Assembly: GCA_963844205.1 (NCBI GenBank)
Contig: CAWJNK010000001.1
Coordinates: 186,001 to 250,000 of the forward strand
Length of the DNA stretch: 64,000 bases
Source of the DNA: DASSUW01 sp963844205
GTDB taxonomy: Bacteria > Actinomycetota > Thermoleophilia > Solirubrobacterales > Solirubrobacteraceae
Reading direction: 5' to 3'
Every line of letters begins with the position of its first letter. Position 1 is the stretch's first letter. Under the pieces are notes generated by a model, which saw nothing but the letters and a program-made list of their open reading frames with translations, had not been told where the DNA came from and ran no database searches. This document shows positions 1 to 9,697 of this stretch, one piece after another. The translations under genes were made by a program, and so were the position numbers.

Positions 1-8
1 ATCGCAAA

Positions 9-530
9 GTGAGCGATCTCGCCTCCCACATCCGCGACATCCCGGACTTCCCGAAGCCGGGGATCCTGTTCAAGGACATCACGCCGCTGCTGCTCGACGC
101 CGACGCGCTGTCGGATGCCGTCACGCAGCTCGCGGACTGGGCGCGGCCGCTGGACGTCGACTTCGTCGTGGCCGCGGAGGCGCGCGGCTTCATCCTCGGC
201 GCGGCGATCGCCCGCGAGCTCGGTGCCGGCTTCGTCCCGGCGCGCAAGCCCGGCAAGCTGCCCCACGACACGATCACTGCGGAGTACATCCTCGAGTACG
301 GCGTCGACGCGCTGGAGATGCACAGCGACGCGCTCGCGCACGGTGCGCGGGTGCTGCTCCACGACGACCTGCTGGCCACGGGCGGCACGGCTCGCGCGCT
401 GGCCGAGCTGATCGAGGGCACCGGGGCGCAGATCGCCGGCTGCGCGTTCCTGGTCGAGCTCGCGTTCCTGCGCGGGCGCGACCGGCTCGAGGGCTACGAC
501 GTGCACGCGCTGCTCAGCTACGACGAGTGA
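9..530 (+). CDS. apt: Adenine phosphoribosyltransferase
   Basis: Makes AMP from adenine and PRPP in cytosolic purine salvage. The 173-residue product has the usual Apt length and start (DIPDFPKPGILFKDITPLL near residues 10-28). It carries the substrate-loop stretch EARGFILG and the PRPP-binding segment VLLHDDLLATGGTA, the equivalent of the family DDLLATGGT motif. The GTG start is the first possible one in the window and matches the family N-terminus. Its stop overlaps the next GTG by four bases, so it heads a three-gene unit. Any promoter lies left of the window. Confidence 0.97.
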   Translation: MSDLASHIRDIPDFPKPGILFKDITPLLLDADALSDAVTQLADWARPLDVDFVVAAEARGFILGAAIARELGAGFVPARKPGKLPHDTITAEYILEYGVDALEMHSDALAHGARVLLHDDLLATGGTARALAELIEGTGAQIAGCAFLVELAFLRGRDRLEGYDVHALLSYDE

Positions 531-961
531 TCGTCACCCGCTCCCGCACGCTGTCGGCGGCGCCCGAGGCGGTGTGGAAGGTGGTCGCCGATCCGCGCAC
601 GCTCGCCCGCTGGTGGCCGCGCGTGGAGCGGGTCAAGAGCGTTACCGACGACGGCTGGACCGCGGTGCTGCGCTCGTCGCGCGGCCGGCCCGTCCGGGCC
701 GACTGGCGGCTGGACGGGCAGGAGACGGGCCGGCGGCGGGCGTGGGTGCAGGAGCTCGAGGGCACGCCGTTCGCGAAGGTGCTGGCCGAGCGGCGGGTGG
801 AGGCGCGGCTCGAGCCCGCCGGCGGCGGCACGCGGGTGACGATCGAGCTGCGGCAGCGGGGGAGGGGGATGGCGCGCTTCGGGCGGTTCCTGCTGCGCCG
901 GGCGGCGAAGCGCGAGCTCGACCTGGCCCTCAATGGGCTGTGGCGGGCGACGAGCCGGTGA
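527..961 (+). CDS. SRPBCC (START/polyketide-cyclase fold) family protein
   Basis: A 144-residue single-domain protein with the pattern of SRPBCC ligand-binding folds: an opening strand VTRSRTLSAAPEAVWKVVADP, a W-W-P motif, central strands of an antiparallel sheet, and a C-terminal amphipathic helix (residues about 112-140). Such proteins bind small hydrophobic ligands; the ligand here cannot be told. It overlaps apt by four bases and the next gene by four bases, so the three are probably co-transcribed. Its place before a flavoprotein hints at lipid chemistry, but that is inference. The first eight codons overlap nothing but the apt stop, so the GTG start is well constrained. Confidence 0.8.
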   Translation: MIVTRSRTLSAAPEAVWKVVADPRTLARWWPRVERVKSVTDDGWTAVLRSSRGRPVRADWRLDGQETGRRRAWVQELEGTPFAKVLAERRVEARLEPAGGGTRVTIELRQRGRGMARFGRFLLRRAAKRELDLALNGLWRATSR

Positions 962-2538
962 GGGAGCAGGTCTTCTGGGGCTGGGGCGAGCCGGGCGCGG
1001 GCCCGACGCTGCCCGACCACGCGGTGCCGTTCCTCCGGGATGAGCTCGGCGTCGACGGCCGCGTGGTGGACCGGCCGGTGGCGCTCGAGGACGTCCGGCT
1101 GCGCGAGCCCGCGCTGCCCGGATCCGTGCGTGAGCGGCTGGAGGCGATCACCGGCGCTGTCCGCGACGACCGCGAGGCCCGCGTGCTCCGCTGTCGCGGC
1201 AAGTCGTACCTCGACCTGCTCGCCCAGCGGGCCGGCGCGTGCGAGGACGCGCCCGACGCCGTGGTGGCGCCCGGCGACCATGACGAGGTGCTCGCGGTGC
1301 TGCAGGTCTGCAACGACGCGGGCGTCGCGGTGGTGCCGTTCGGCGGCGGCACGAGCGTGGTCGGGGGCCTGGAGCCGCTGCGCGGGCCGTTCGACGCGCT
1401 GATCTCGCTCGACCTGGGCCGCATGGACCGGGTGCTCGCCGTCGACCCGCGGTCGCTGACCGCCACGCTCGCGCCCGGGCTGCGGCTCCCGGAGGCCGAC
1501 CGCGCGCTCGCCGCCCATGGGCTCACGCCCGGGCACGTGCCGCAGAGCTACGAGTGGGCGAGCGTCGGCGGGTGTGTGGCGACGCGCTCGGCGGGCCAGG
1601 CCTCGACCGGCCGCGGGCGGATCGACGCGAATGTGGTCGCCGTCCGCTGCGCGACCCCGCTCGGCGACCTCGCCACGCGCGACGCGCCCGCGAGCGCCGC
1701 CGGCCCCGCGCTGCGGCAGCTCGTCGCCGGCTCCGAGGGCGTGCTCGGCGTCATCACCGCGGTGACGCTTCGGGTCCATCCCCTCCCCGAGGTGCAGCGC
1801 TACGAGGGGTGGCTGGTGCCGGGCTTCGATGAGGGCTGCGAGATCCTGCGACAGCTCGAGCAGGCGGGCGCGGCGCCCGACGTGGCGCGGCTGTCGGACG
1901 AGGACGAGACCCGGTACACGCTCGCGCTCGCCGGGGTGCGCGGCCCGGCGCTGCGGCTCGTCGCCGGGCGCCGCCCCGCACGACGACTCGTCGCCGGGCG
2001 GTGCCTGATGATCGCGGGGTGGGAGGGGGTCGCGGAGGATGTCGAGCGCCGCCGCCGCGCCGCCAAGCGCTTCCGCCGCTTCGCCGCCGCGTTCCTCGGC
2101 GAGCGCTGGGTCCACTCGCGCTTCGCCGGTCCGCACCTGCGCGATGACCTGCTCGACCGCGGCGTGATGGTGGAGACGGTCGAGACCGCCACGTCGTGGT
2201 CGAACCTCGCCGCGCTGCGCGCTGCCGTCCGCGCCGCGCTGCCGGGCATGCTCGTCGGCTGCCACGTCTCGCACCTGTACCCGACCGGCGCGTCGCTGTA
2301 CTTCACGGTGCTGGCGCGGGCCGCGGCCGACCCCGCGGCTCAGTGGCGCGCGGCGAAGACGGCGGCGACCGGCGCGATCGTGGCCGCGGGCGGCACGATC
2401 ACGCACCACCACGCGGTCGGCCGCGACCACGCGCCGTGGCTGCGCGACGAGGTGGGGGAGCTCGGGCTCGGCGTGCTCCACGCGCTCAAGGAGCGCTGTG
2501 ACCCCGCGGGGATCATGAACCCGGGGAAACTTCGATGA
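958..2538 (+). CDS. FAD-binding oxidase, alkyldihydroxyacetonephosphate-synthase-like
   Basis: A 526-residue VAO/PCMH-family flavoprotein. The FAD domain includes PFGGGTSVVGG and GHVPQSYEWASVGGCVATRS; the C-terminal cap carries the THHHAVG histidine cluster and the closing DPAGIMNPGKL that mark the AGPS branch. AGPS exchanges the acyl group of acyl-DHAP for an alkyl ether; bacterial relatives also include simple 2-hydroxyacid oxidases, so the substrate is uncertain. GTG 958 is chosen because it overlaps the previous stop (GTGA) and gives a family-sized protein; the frame is open further upstream but that part is only the shadow of the SRPBCC gene. An in-frame ten-codon repeat lies at 1957-2000. 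The 3' end overlaps the convergent alpha-galactosidase gene by 26 bases. Confidence 0.85.
   Translation: MREQVFWGWGEPGAGPTLPDHAVPFLRDELGVDGRVVDRPVALEDVRLREPALPGSVRERLEAITGAVRDDREARVLRCRGKSYLDLLAQRAGACEDAPDAVVAPGDHDEVLAVLQVCNDAGVAVVPFGGGTSVVGGLEPLRGPFDALISLDLGRMDRVLAVDPRSLTATLAPGLRLPEADRALAAHGLTPGHVPQSYEWASVGGCVATRSAGQASTGRGRIDANVVAVRCATPLGDLATRDAPASAAGPALRQLVAGSEGVLGVITAVTLRVHPLPEVQRYEGWLVPGFDEGCEILRQLEQAGAAPDVARLSDEDETRYTLALAGVRGPALRLVAGRRPARRLVAGRCLMIAGWEGVAEDVERRRRAAKRFRRFAAAFLGERWVHSRFAGPHLRDDLLDRGVMVETVETATSWSNLAALRAAVRAALPGMLVGCHVSHLYPTGASLYFTVLARAAADPAAQWRAAKTAATGAIVAAGGTITHHHAVGRDHAPWLRDEVGELGLGVLHALKERCDPAGIMNPGKLR
1957..2000 (+). repeat. In-frame 30-bp period direct repeat inside the AGPS-like gene
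   Basis: The 14-mer CTCGTCGCCGGGCG occurs at 1957-1970 and again at 1987-2000, exactly 30 bases apart, so the protein reads RLVAGR twice, ten residues apart. It looks like a recent local duplication that kept the frame. Confidence 0.7.
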
Positions 2539-4443
2539 GTACCGCCTGCTCGGGCGCCATCAGCGGCATGTGGATGCCCACCGTCGCGAGCGCCCGGCCG
2601 GTCAGCACGGTGTCGCTGACGCGGTAGGTGCGCTCGGGATCGAGCCCGGGGAGGCGCACGAGGCCGGGCCGCTCGTACGCCGACGTCGCCATCGCCACGA
2701 AGCAGAACAGAGCGCGCGACCGGTCCGGCGCGACCACCCCGTGCAGCGCGAACGCGGGATCCGGCAGGTCCGCGCGGACCACCTCGCCGCCGTGCAGCAG
2801 CTCCCGCCAGCGCTTGTAGCGCTCGATCCACTCGCGCAGCTCGGCGCGCTCCTCGTCGCTCGCCGACGCGATGTCCCACTCGATCCCGAAGTGGCCGAAC
2901 AGCGCGGTCGCGGCGCGGAAGCTCAGATCGTGCGTGCGGCCCGTCGTGTGCGCGCGCGGCGGCCCGACGTGCGAGCCGACCAGCTCAGGCGGCAGCAGGA
3001 GCTGTGTCCAGCGCTGGATCGTCTGGCGCTCGAGCGCGTCGTTGGTGTCGCTCGCCCAGACGCGGTCGGTGCGGGCGAGGATCCCGAGGTCGACGCGCGC
3101 GCCGCCCGACGAGCAGCTCTCGATCTCGACGCCCGGATGCCGTGAGCGCAGCTCGTCCAGCAGCCGATAGGTCGCCAGCGTCTGCGCGTGCGTCGGCGTG
3201 ACGAGGTCGCGGTTGTGGTCCCACTTGAGGAACGCGATGTCGTACTCGCTCAGCAGCGCGTCGAGCCGCTCGACGATGTATGCGTAGGCCTCGGGAATCG
3301 TGAGGTCGAGCGCCTGCTGGTTGCGCCACGGCGGCCCCGGGAGCACCCAGTCGGGATGGGCGCGCGCCAGGTCGGAGTCGGGGTTGACCATCTCCGGCTC
3401 GACCCACAGGCCGAACTCCATGCCCAACCCGCGCACGTGGTCCACCAGCGGGTGCAGTCCCTGCGGCCACACGCCCTCGTCGACGTACCAGTCGCCGAGG
3501 CCCGCGGTGTCGTCGCGCCGGTGCCGGAACCAGCCGTCGTCGAGCACGAACCGTTCGACGCCGAGCTCGGCGGCGGTGTCTGCGAGCGCGGTCAGCCGGT
3601 CGAGCCGGTGGTCGAAGTACACCGCCTCCCACGTGTTGAGCACGACCGGCCGCGGGCGACGCGGGTGCGTGTCCCGCGACCGGATGTACCGGTGCAGCCG
3701 CGCGCTGAGCCCGTCCAGCCCGGCGTCCGACCAAGCGGCGTACAGCCACGGCGTCGTGTACTCCTCGCCGGGCGCGAGCACGACCTCGCCGAGCTCAGCG
3801 GCGCCGAGCACGGACGAGCCGTCGGGCAGCCGCTCGGCCCACCAGGAGGCGTCGCCGCTCCAGCCGAAATGGATGCCCCACACCTCGCCGTGCCGGAAGC
3901 CGAACCCGGCGGTGCCGGCGATCAGCAGGAGCGGCGCGTCGTGCCCCGTGCGCCCGTGCCGGGTCTGCCGGAGCCACGCGCCCTGGTGAAAGGGCCGCCG
4001 CTGCGGCGCCCGCTCTCGGCACCAGCGGCCGGTGAGGTCGAGTACCTCGGCGGCGACGGTCGGCACCGGCAGAATGCAGGCCAGCTCGCTCAGCCGGTAC
4101 GGCGCGTCGGTGTCGTTGCGCAGCACGTGCCGCAACCGCAGGACGCCCGACTCCTCCAGCGCGTACTCCGACGAAACTAACGGGGTCAGACCCCTCTGTA
4201 CTACTACAGATCTCGACTGTTCCAGTACAGAGGGGTCTGACCCCCCTGTGAGGCCGGGGCGCCCGCGCCAGCCCTCGGCGCGCGACGGCACCAGGGTCAG
4301 CGGGACCGGCACGTCGAACGACGCGCGCGGCAGCGGCGGCGTCGTGAGCGCCGACGCGTCGTCCTCGATCGCCGCGCCCCAGTGCAGGACCTGCCCGGCG
4401 TCGTCGACCACGAACGAGACGCCGCCACCGCGGAGGTGCGCCA

Positions 4444-4444
<1 letters not shown>
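2513..4444 (-). CDS. Alpha-galactosidase, GH36 family
   Basis: Hydrolyses alpha-1,6-galactosides such as melibiose and raffinose. The 643-residue protein has an N-terminal beta-sandwich and a TIM barrel with LDDGWF (301-306), GLWVEPEMVNP (345-355), the nucleophile Asp409 in KWDHNRD and the acid/base Asp466 in WASDTNDA. No signal peptide is seen, so it should act in the cytosol on imported sugar. Its ATG overlaps the TGA of the ABC ATPase gene by one base, making it the last gene of the galactoside operon. Residues 67-88 are encoded by a perfect inverted-repeat element at 4182-4244 that looks like an insertion into the N-terminal domain, away from the active site; the enzyme may tolerate it. 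Confidence 0.93.
4182..4244. repeat. 63-bp inverted-repeat element (GGGGTCAGACCCC arms)
   Basis: Two perfectly complementary 21-bp arms, 4182-4202 and 4224-4244, flank a 21-base loop. Each arm begins or ends with the near-palindromic 13-mer GGGGTCAGACCCC or its complement. The loop has a further weak ACAG/CTGT pairing (4206-4209 with 4217-4220). The element is 63 bases, a multiple of three, and is open in the gene's frame. The same 13-mer appears three times near 49.3 kb. This resembles REP-type palindromes moved by REP-associated tyrosine transposases; that link is from general memory and not shown here. Confidence 0.85.
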
Positions 4445-5624
<1,180 letters not shown>

Positions 5625-5628
<4 letters not shown>

Positions 5629-6530
5629 CCCTTGCTCGCCCCCAGAGTCAGGCCGCTGATGAAGTGTCGCTGGAGCACCGCGAAGACGATCAGCGTCGGT
5701 AGCGCGGCCAGCATGGCGCCGGCGGCGATCAGGTTGTTGTCGGTGAAGAAGACACCCTGCAGGTTGTTGAGCGCCGACGTGATCGGCCGCTTCTCACCCG
5801 ACTGGATGAGCGCGACCGCCCACAGGAAGTCGTTGTAGACCCAGGTGAACTGGAGCGTGGCCAGCGCCGCCAGCGCCGGCCGGCAGAGCGGCATGATGAT
5901 CCCGAAGAACTGGCGCACGACGCCCGCGCCGTCGACGCGCGCCGCGTCGCCCAGCGACTGCGGGATCGTCTTCATGTAGTTCGACAGCACGAACGCGCAG
6001 AAGCCGGTCTGGAACGCGACGTTGATCAGGATCAGTCCCCACAGCGAGTCGTACATCTTCCCGTTCTCGCTCATGAATGTCGGGAGCGGGATCTCCAGGT
6101 ACATGCGGTAGAGCGGTGGGACCACGACCTGCGGCGGCAGGAGGTTCGCGGCGAGGAAGACGATCAGCAGGATCGCGTTGAAGCGGAAGCTCAGCCGCGA
6201 GACCACGAACGCGACGCACGACGCGAAGAAGAGCGTGATCACCAGCGCGGGCAGCGTGACCAGCAGCGAGTTGAGGAAGTAGTGCGGGATCTCGCCCTGC
6301 GTCCACGCGTTGCTGTAGTTGTCGAACGTGATGTGGTCCGGCAGCGACACGTAGCCCTTCTGCGCCGTCTCCGAGTACGGCCGCAACGATGTGTAGAGCG
6401 CCCAGATCACCGGCGCCAGCCACAGGATCGCGAGGACGATCAGGAACGCGTGCAGACCGACCCGTGGCAGCCGGATACCCGTACGGCGGCGCTCGCGCGC
6501 AAGCGGGACGGAGGCGGTCTCGCTGGTCAC
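5625..6530 (-). CDS. Carbohydrate ABC transporter permease (MalG type)
   Basis: A 301-residue inner-membrane permease with about six transmembrane segments. The first is near residues 22-42 (LHAFLIVLAILWLAPVIWAL); the cytoplasmic EAA-type loop is near GDAARVDGAGVVRQFFGIIMPLCRPALAAL. It pairs with the MalF-type protein to form the channel. GTG 6530 is selected because it overlaps the upstream stop by four bases; a much longer open frame upstream is antisense or out-of-frame shadow of the MalF-type gene. Confidence 0.94.
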
Positions 6531-7444
6531 ACCTGGTCCTTGTTCATGCGCGCGACGAAGGTGATGATCGGCGGCAGCGCGATCAACAGCAGGATCACGG
6601 CGATCGCCGACCCGAACCCGATCCGGCTCGCCTCGCCGACGATGTTGTCGAACACGAGCACCGACAGCAGCTCGAGCCCGTTGCGGCCGTTGTTGATGAT
6701 GTAGACGAGGTCGAAGGCGCGCAGCGCCTCGATCACCGTCACCACCACGACGACGATGTTGATCGGCTTGAGCGCCGGGAAGACCACCGTGCGGAACGCG
6801 TACCACTCGCTCGCGCCGTCGATCGCCGCCGCCTCGCGCAGCGACGGATCGACGCTCTTCAGCCCCGCCAGGTACAGGATCATGATGTAGCCGGCGTGCC
6901 GCCAAGCGGCCGCCACGAGCACCGCCCACAGGTTGATGTCGGGGTTGCCCAGCCAGTCGATCAGGTTGCCCTGCTCGGTGGTGCCGAGGATGTTGTTGAT
7001 CAGGCCCTGCTCGGGCGCGTAGACGAGTTGCCAGATGAAGCCCACAACCGCCAGCGAGAGCACGACCGGCAGGAAGAAGATGCTCTGGTAGACGCGGGTG
7101 CCGCGGATCTTCTTGTCGAGCAGATACGCGAGCAGGAGCCCGAGCACCGTCGGCACCAGCGTCAGGAAGACGAGCCAGATGACGTTGTGCCGGAACGCCG
7201 GCCAGAACGGCGGGTAGATCTCGAAGATCTGCTTGTAGTTGCGGGTCCCGACCCACTCGATCGTCGAGACGCCGCCGATGCCGTCCCAGCTCGTGAACGA
7301 GAGCACGCCCGAGAGCAGCGTCGGAACCCACACGAAGCCGACGACCACCAGCAGCGGCACGCCGATCATCAGGGTGACGGCGACCCGGTCGCCGCCGCTC
7401 AAGCGGGCGGCACGGCGGCGGCGACGGGGAACGGCGGCTGCCAT
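6527..7444 (-). CDS. Carbohydrate ABC transporter permease (MalF type)
   Basis: A 305-residue permease. A basic N-terminus (VPRRRRRAARLSGGDR) precedes TM1 at about residues 22-44. The EAA-type loop is REAAAIDGASEWYAFRTVVFPALKP, the family hallmark that docks on the ATPase. The ATG overlaps the stop of the binding-protein gene by one base (TAATG), and the stop overlaps the MalG-type start. It forms the transmembrane channel of the galactoside importer. Confidence 0.94.
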   Translation of the reverse strand: MAAAVPRRRRRAARLSGGDRVAVTLMIGVPLLVVVGFVWVPTLLSGVLSFTSWDGIGGVSTIEWVGTRNYKQIFEIYPPFWPAFRHNVIWLVFLTLVPTVLGLLLAYLLDKKIRGTRVYQSIFFLPVVLSLAVVGFIWQLVYAPEQGLINNILGTTEQGNLIDWLGNPDINLWAVLVAAAWRHAGYIMILYLAGLKSVDPSLREAAAIDGASEWYAFRTVVFPALKPINIVVVVVTVIEALRAFDLVYIINNGRNGLELLSVLVFDNIVGEASRIGFGSAIAVILLLIALPPIITFVARMNKDQV

Positions 7445-8742
7445 TACACGAAGATGGTCTTCTTCTGCTGCTCGATGCTCTTGACCAGCCCGTCGATGTC
7501 GTCGGGCGTCTTGATGAACTGCTGGAGCGCGGGAATCATGACCGTGGAGGCGAAGTCCGGCCGCGTGTCGCGATCCAGGAACTGCGAGATCTGCTTCGCG
7601 CCCGAGATCAGCTCGGCGGACTTCTTCTGGAGCGCGTTATACCCGCTCGTGTCCGCCTCGTTGTTCGTGGCGACGTTGTTCGGGTCGCTCTTGAGGTAGG
7701 TGTTCTGCGCCTCCGCGCCGCCGAGGTACTCCAGCAACGCGAGCGCCGCCTCCTCGTTCTTCGGGTCCTTGGAGAGCATGAAGCCGTCGATCGGCGCCTC
7801 GACCGCATCCTGCCCGTGCTCGGAGTTGATCTCCGGGAACGGGAAGAAGTCGAGGTCCTCGAACGCCTTGCCCTCGAACTGCTGGCCGACGAACGAGCCG
7901 AGCAGGTACATCGCCGAGTCCTTCTGGAGCGTCGTCGCCGCGTCCTGCCACGTGCGGCCCAGCGCGCCCTCGGCGTGGTAGGGCAGCAGCTCGGCCCAGG
8001 TCTCGAACACCTGGCGGACCTCGGGACCGTCCCACGCCTCCTGGCCGGCCATCAGGCTCTTGTGGAAGTCGTAGCCGTTCGTGCGCATGTTGATGTAGTC
8101 GAACGTGCCCATCGCCGGCCAGCCGTCCTTGTCGGCGAAGGCGATCGGGGTCATGCCGTCCGACTGGATCTTCTGGCACAGGGCCTTGAAGTCATCGAGG
8201 TTCGCGGCCGGCTCGTAGCCGCCCTTCTCGAACACGCTCTTGCGGTAGAAGATCGCCCACGGGTAGTTGTAGAGCGGGACGAAGTACTGCTTGCCGTCGA
8301 GCGTCGAGGCCTCCTTGAACGCCTCGGAGTAGTTGCCGCCGATCTTCTCCCACACGCTGCTGATGTCGCTCGCCAGGCCGCGCTGGGCGAAGAACTGCAT
8401 GCGGTAGCCGGCGAACCAGGCGAACACGTCGTCGGGCGTGCCCTGGAGGTAGTTGTTGATCTGCTCCTGGAACGTGTTGTGGTCGACCGTGTTGACGGCG
8501 ACCTTCACGCCCGAGGACGTCTCGAACGCGTCGAAGACGTCCTGGAGCGCCTTCTTGGGGACGGGGTCGGAGTAGTTGGAGCCGAACGTGACGGTGCCGG
8601 ACGGCTTGCCGCCGCCCTCGCTGCCGCCGCCGCCCCCGTCGTCGTCGTCCCCGCAGCCCGACAGGCCGTAGACGGCGGCGAGCCCTGCGACGCCGGTCTG
8701 CAGGATTCTGCGGCGGGTGAGCAGCGACACTCCATCCGTCAT
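7444..8742 (-). CDS. Sugar ABC transporter substrate-binding lipoprotein (family 1)
   Basis: A 432-residue extracytoplasmic binding protein. The signal peptide has TRRRILQ, a twin-arginine-like motif, then a hydrophobic core and lipobox LSGC, so it is probably a Tat-exported, lipid-anchored protein. A D/G-rich linker follows the Cys. The mature part has the family-1 solute-binding fold (FAWFAGYRMQFFAQRGL, YNYPWAIFYRKSVFEKGG). ATG 8742 is preferred over upstream starts because GAGGAG lies directly before it and the signal peptide begins correctly. As the first gene of the minus-strand operon it should set substrate choice; neighbours imply a galactoside. Confidence 0.93.
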   Translation of the reverse strand: MTDGVSLLTRRRILQTGVAGLAAVYGLSGCGDDDDGGGGGSEGGGKPSGTVTFGSNYSDPVPKKALQDVFDAFETSSGVKVAVNTVDHNTFQEQINNYLQGTPDDVFAWFAGYRMQFFAQRGLASDISSVWEKIGGNYSEAFKEASTLDGKQYFVPLYNYPWAIFYRKSVFEKGGYEPAANLDDFKALCQKIQSDGMTPIAFADKDGWPAMGTFDYINMRTNGYDFHKSLMAGQEAWDGPEVRQVFETWAELLPYHAEGALGRTWQDAATTLQKDSAMYLLGSFVGQQFEGKAFEDLDFFPFPEINSEHGQDAVEAPIDGFMLSKDPKNEEAALALLEYLGGAEAQNTYLKSDPNNVATNNEADTSGYNALQKKSAELISGAKQISQFLDRDTRPDFASTVMIPALQQFIKTPDDIDGLVKSIEQQKKTIFV

Positions 8743-8827
8743 GGGATCTCCTCCTCGCATGGCAGCGACGAACGACCGCGGCTCCCTCACGAAATCCACC
8801 ACGATCACTCACGAACCAACGTCGTGA

Positions 8828-8856
8828 AGCCTGTCATCGCAGGCTATCCCTGTCAA
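8828..8856 (-). promoter_or_regulatory. Candidate promoter and operator of the galactoside transport operon
   Basis: On the minus strand TTGACA (8856-8851) is a perfect -35 box. Just downstream an inverted repeat AGCCTG-N6-CAGGCT (8828-8845) covers the expected -10 region, so a bound repressor would block transcription. The divergent DeoR-type gene 73 bases away is the obvious candidate. The -10 box itself is weak (CAGGCT). Confidence 0.45.
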
Positions 8857-8878
8857 GGAAGGAACTAACCATCAGGAC

Positions 8879-8908
8879 TTGACGAGATCCTGGTGGAACG
8901 TGTTTGAT
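8879..8908 (+). promoter_or_regulatory. Candidate promoter of the DeoR-galT-lacZ operon
   Basis: TTGACG (8879-8884), an 18-base spacer and TTTGAT (8903-8908) form a good vegetative promoter. Transcription would start about 8915, two or three bases before the ATG at 8918, so the message is nearly leaderless. The T/G-rich stretch over the -10 box could also be a regulator site. Confidence 0.5.
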
Positions 8909-8917
8909 CTTGTTGTA

Positions 8918-9697
8918 ATGCTCGCCGCCAAGCGTCAGTCGTTGATCGCGGAGGAGATCCGCCGGCGAGGGGCCGTCCGCGTGAGCGAGCTGACCGAGCT
9001 GCTCGGCGTCTCGGACATGACGATCCGCCGCGACCTCGACGTGCTCGAGGGCAACGGACTCGTCGAGAAGGTCCACGGCGGCGCGACGGCGCGCAGGACG
9101 CCGAGCACCGACGAGCCGGGGTTCGACGCCAAGTCGCGGCGCCAGTTCGCCGAGAAGGAGGCGATCGCCAAGGCGGCCGCCGAGCTCGTCCAGCCCGGGC
9201 AGGCGATCGCGCTCAGCGCCGGGACGACGACCTGGCGGCTCGCGCACCATCTCTCCGACGTCGCCGACCTGACGGTCGTCACCAACTCGATGCAGGCCGC
9301 GATCGTGCTCCACCGGCTCGCCCGCCCCGACCTCACGGTGGTGCTGATCGGCGGCGTGCGCACGCCGAGCGACGCGCTGGTCGGGCCGATCGCCGTGACC
9401 GCCCTGCGATCGCTGCACGTCGACGTGCTGTTCATGGGCGTCCACGGGATGACCGTCGACTCGGGCTTCACGACCCCGAACCTGCTCGAGGCGGAGACCA
9501 ACCAGGCCCTGATCGCCTCGGCCGAGCGGCTCGCGGTCGTGGTCGACCACACCAAGTGGGACGTCCGCGGGCTGAGCCGGATGGCGCACCTCGGCGACGC
9601 GCAGGTGCTGATCACCGACGACGGCCTCGTGCCGGACGCGCAGTCGGTGCTGAGCGAGCACGTCGGGCGACTGATCGTCGCGCCGGCCGGCCGGTGA
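8918..9697 (+). CDS. DeoR-family transcriptional regulator
   Basis: A 259-residue repressor with an N-terminal DeoR HTH (residues 5-60: VRVSELTELLGVSDMTIRRDLDVLEGNGLVEKVHGGA) and a C-terminal sugar-phosphate sensor domain of the ISOCOT fold (ALSAGTTTWRLAHHL, VTNS, VVDHTKWD). Such regulators usually sense a phosphorylated sugar intermediate. The ATG at 8918 is chosen over an upstream TTG because the TTG is the -35 box. Its stop overlaps the galT start, and it faces the galactoside transporter, so it likely controls both arms. Confidence 0.93.
   Translation: MLAAKRQSLIAEEIRRRGAVRVSELTELLGVSDMTIRRDLDVLEGNGLVEKVHGGATARRTPSTDEPGFDAKSRRQFAEKEAIAKAAAELVQPGQAIALSAGTTTWRLAHHLSDVADLTVVTNSMQAAIVLHRLARPDLTVVLIGGVRTPSDALVGPIAVTALRSLHVDVLFMGVHGMTVDSGFTTPNLLEAETNQALIASAERLAVVVDHTKWDVRGLSRMAHLGDAQVLITDDGLVPDAQSVLSEHVGRLIVAPAGR

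Noticed and set aside
514..2481. 655-codon open frame antisense to the SRPBCC and AGPS-like genes
   Set aside because: It is the mirror of high-GC coding DNA: Arg/Ala/Gly/His-rich, no domain, and it covers two well-supported genes on the other strand. Many similar long antisense frames across the window were dropped for the same reason.
4182..4244. Rho-independent terminator within the alpha-galactosidase gene
   Set aside because: It is a strong hairpin but lies early in the coding sequence, has no T-run, and its 13-mer recurs elsewhere, so a dispersed repeat is more likely.
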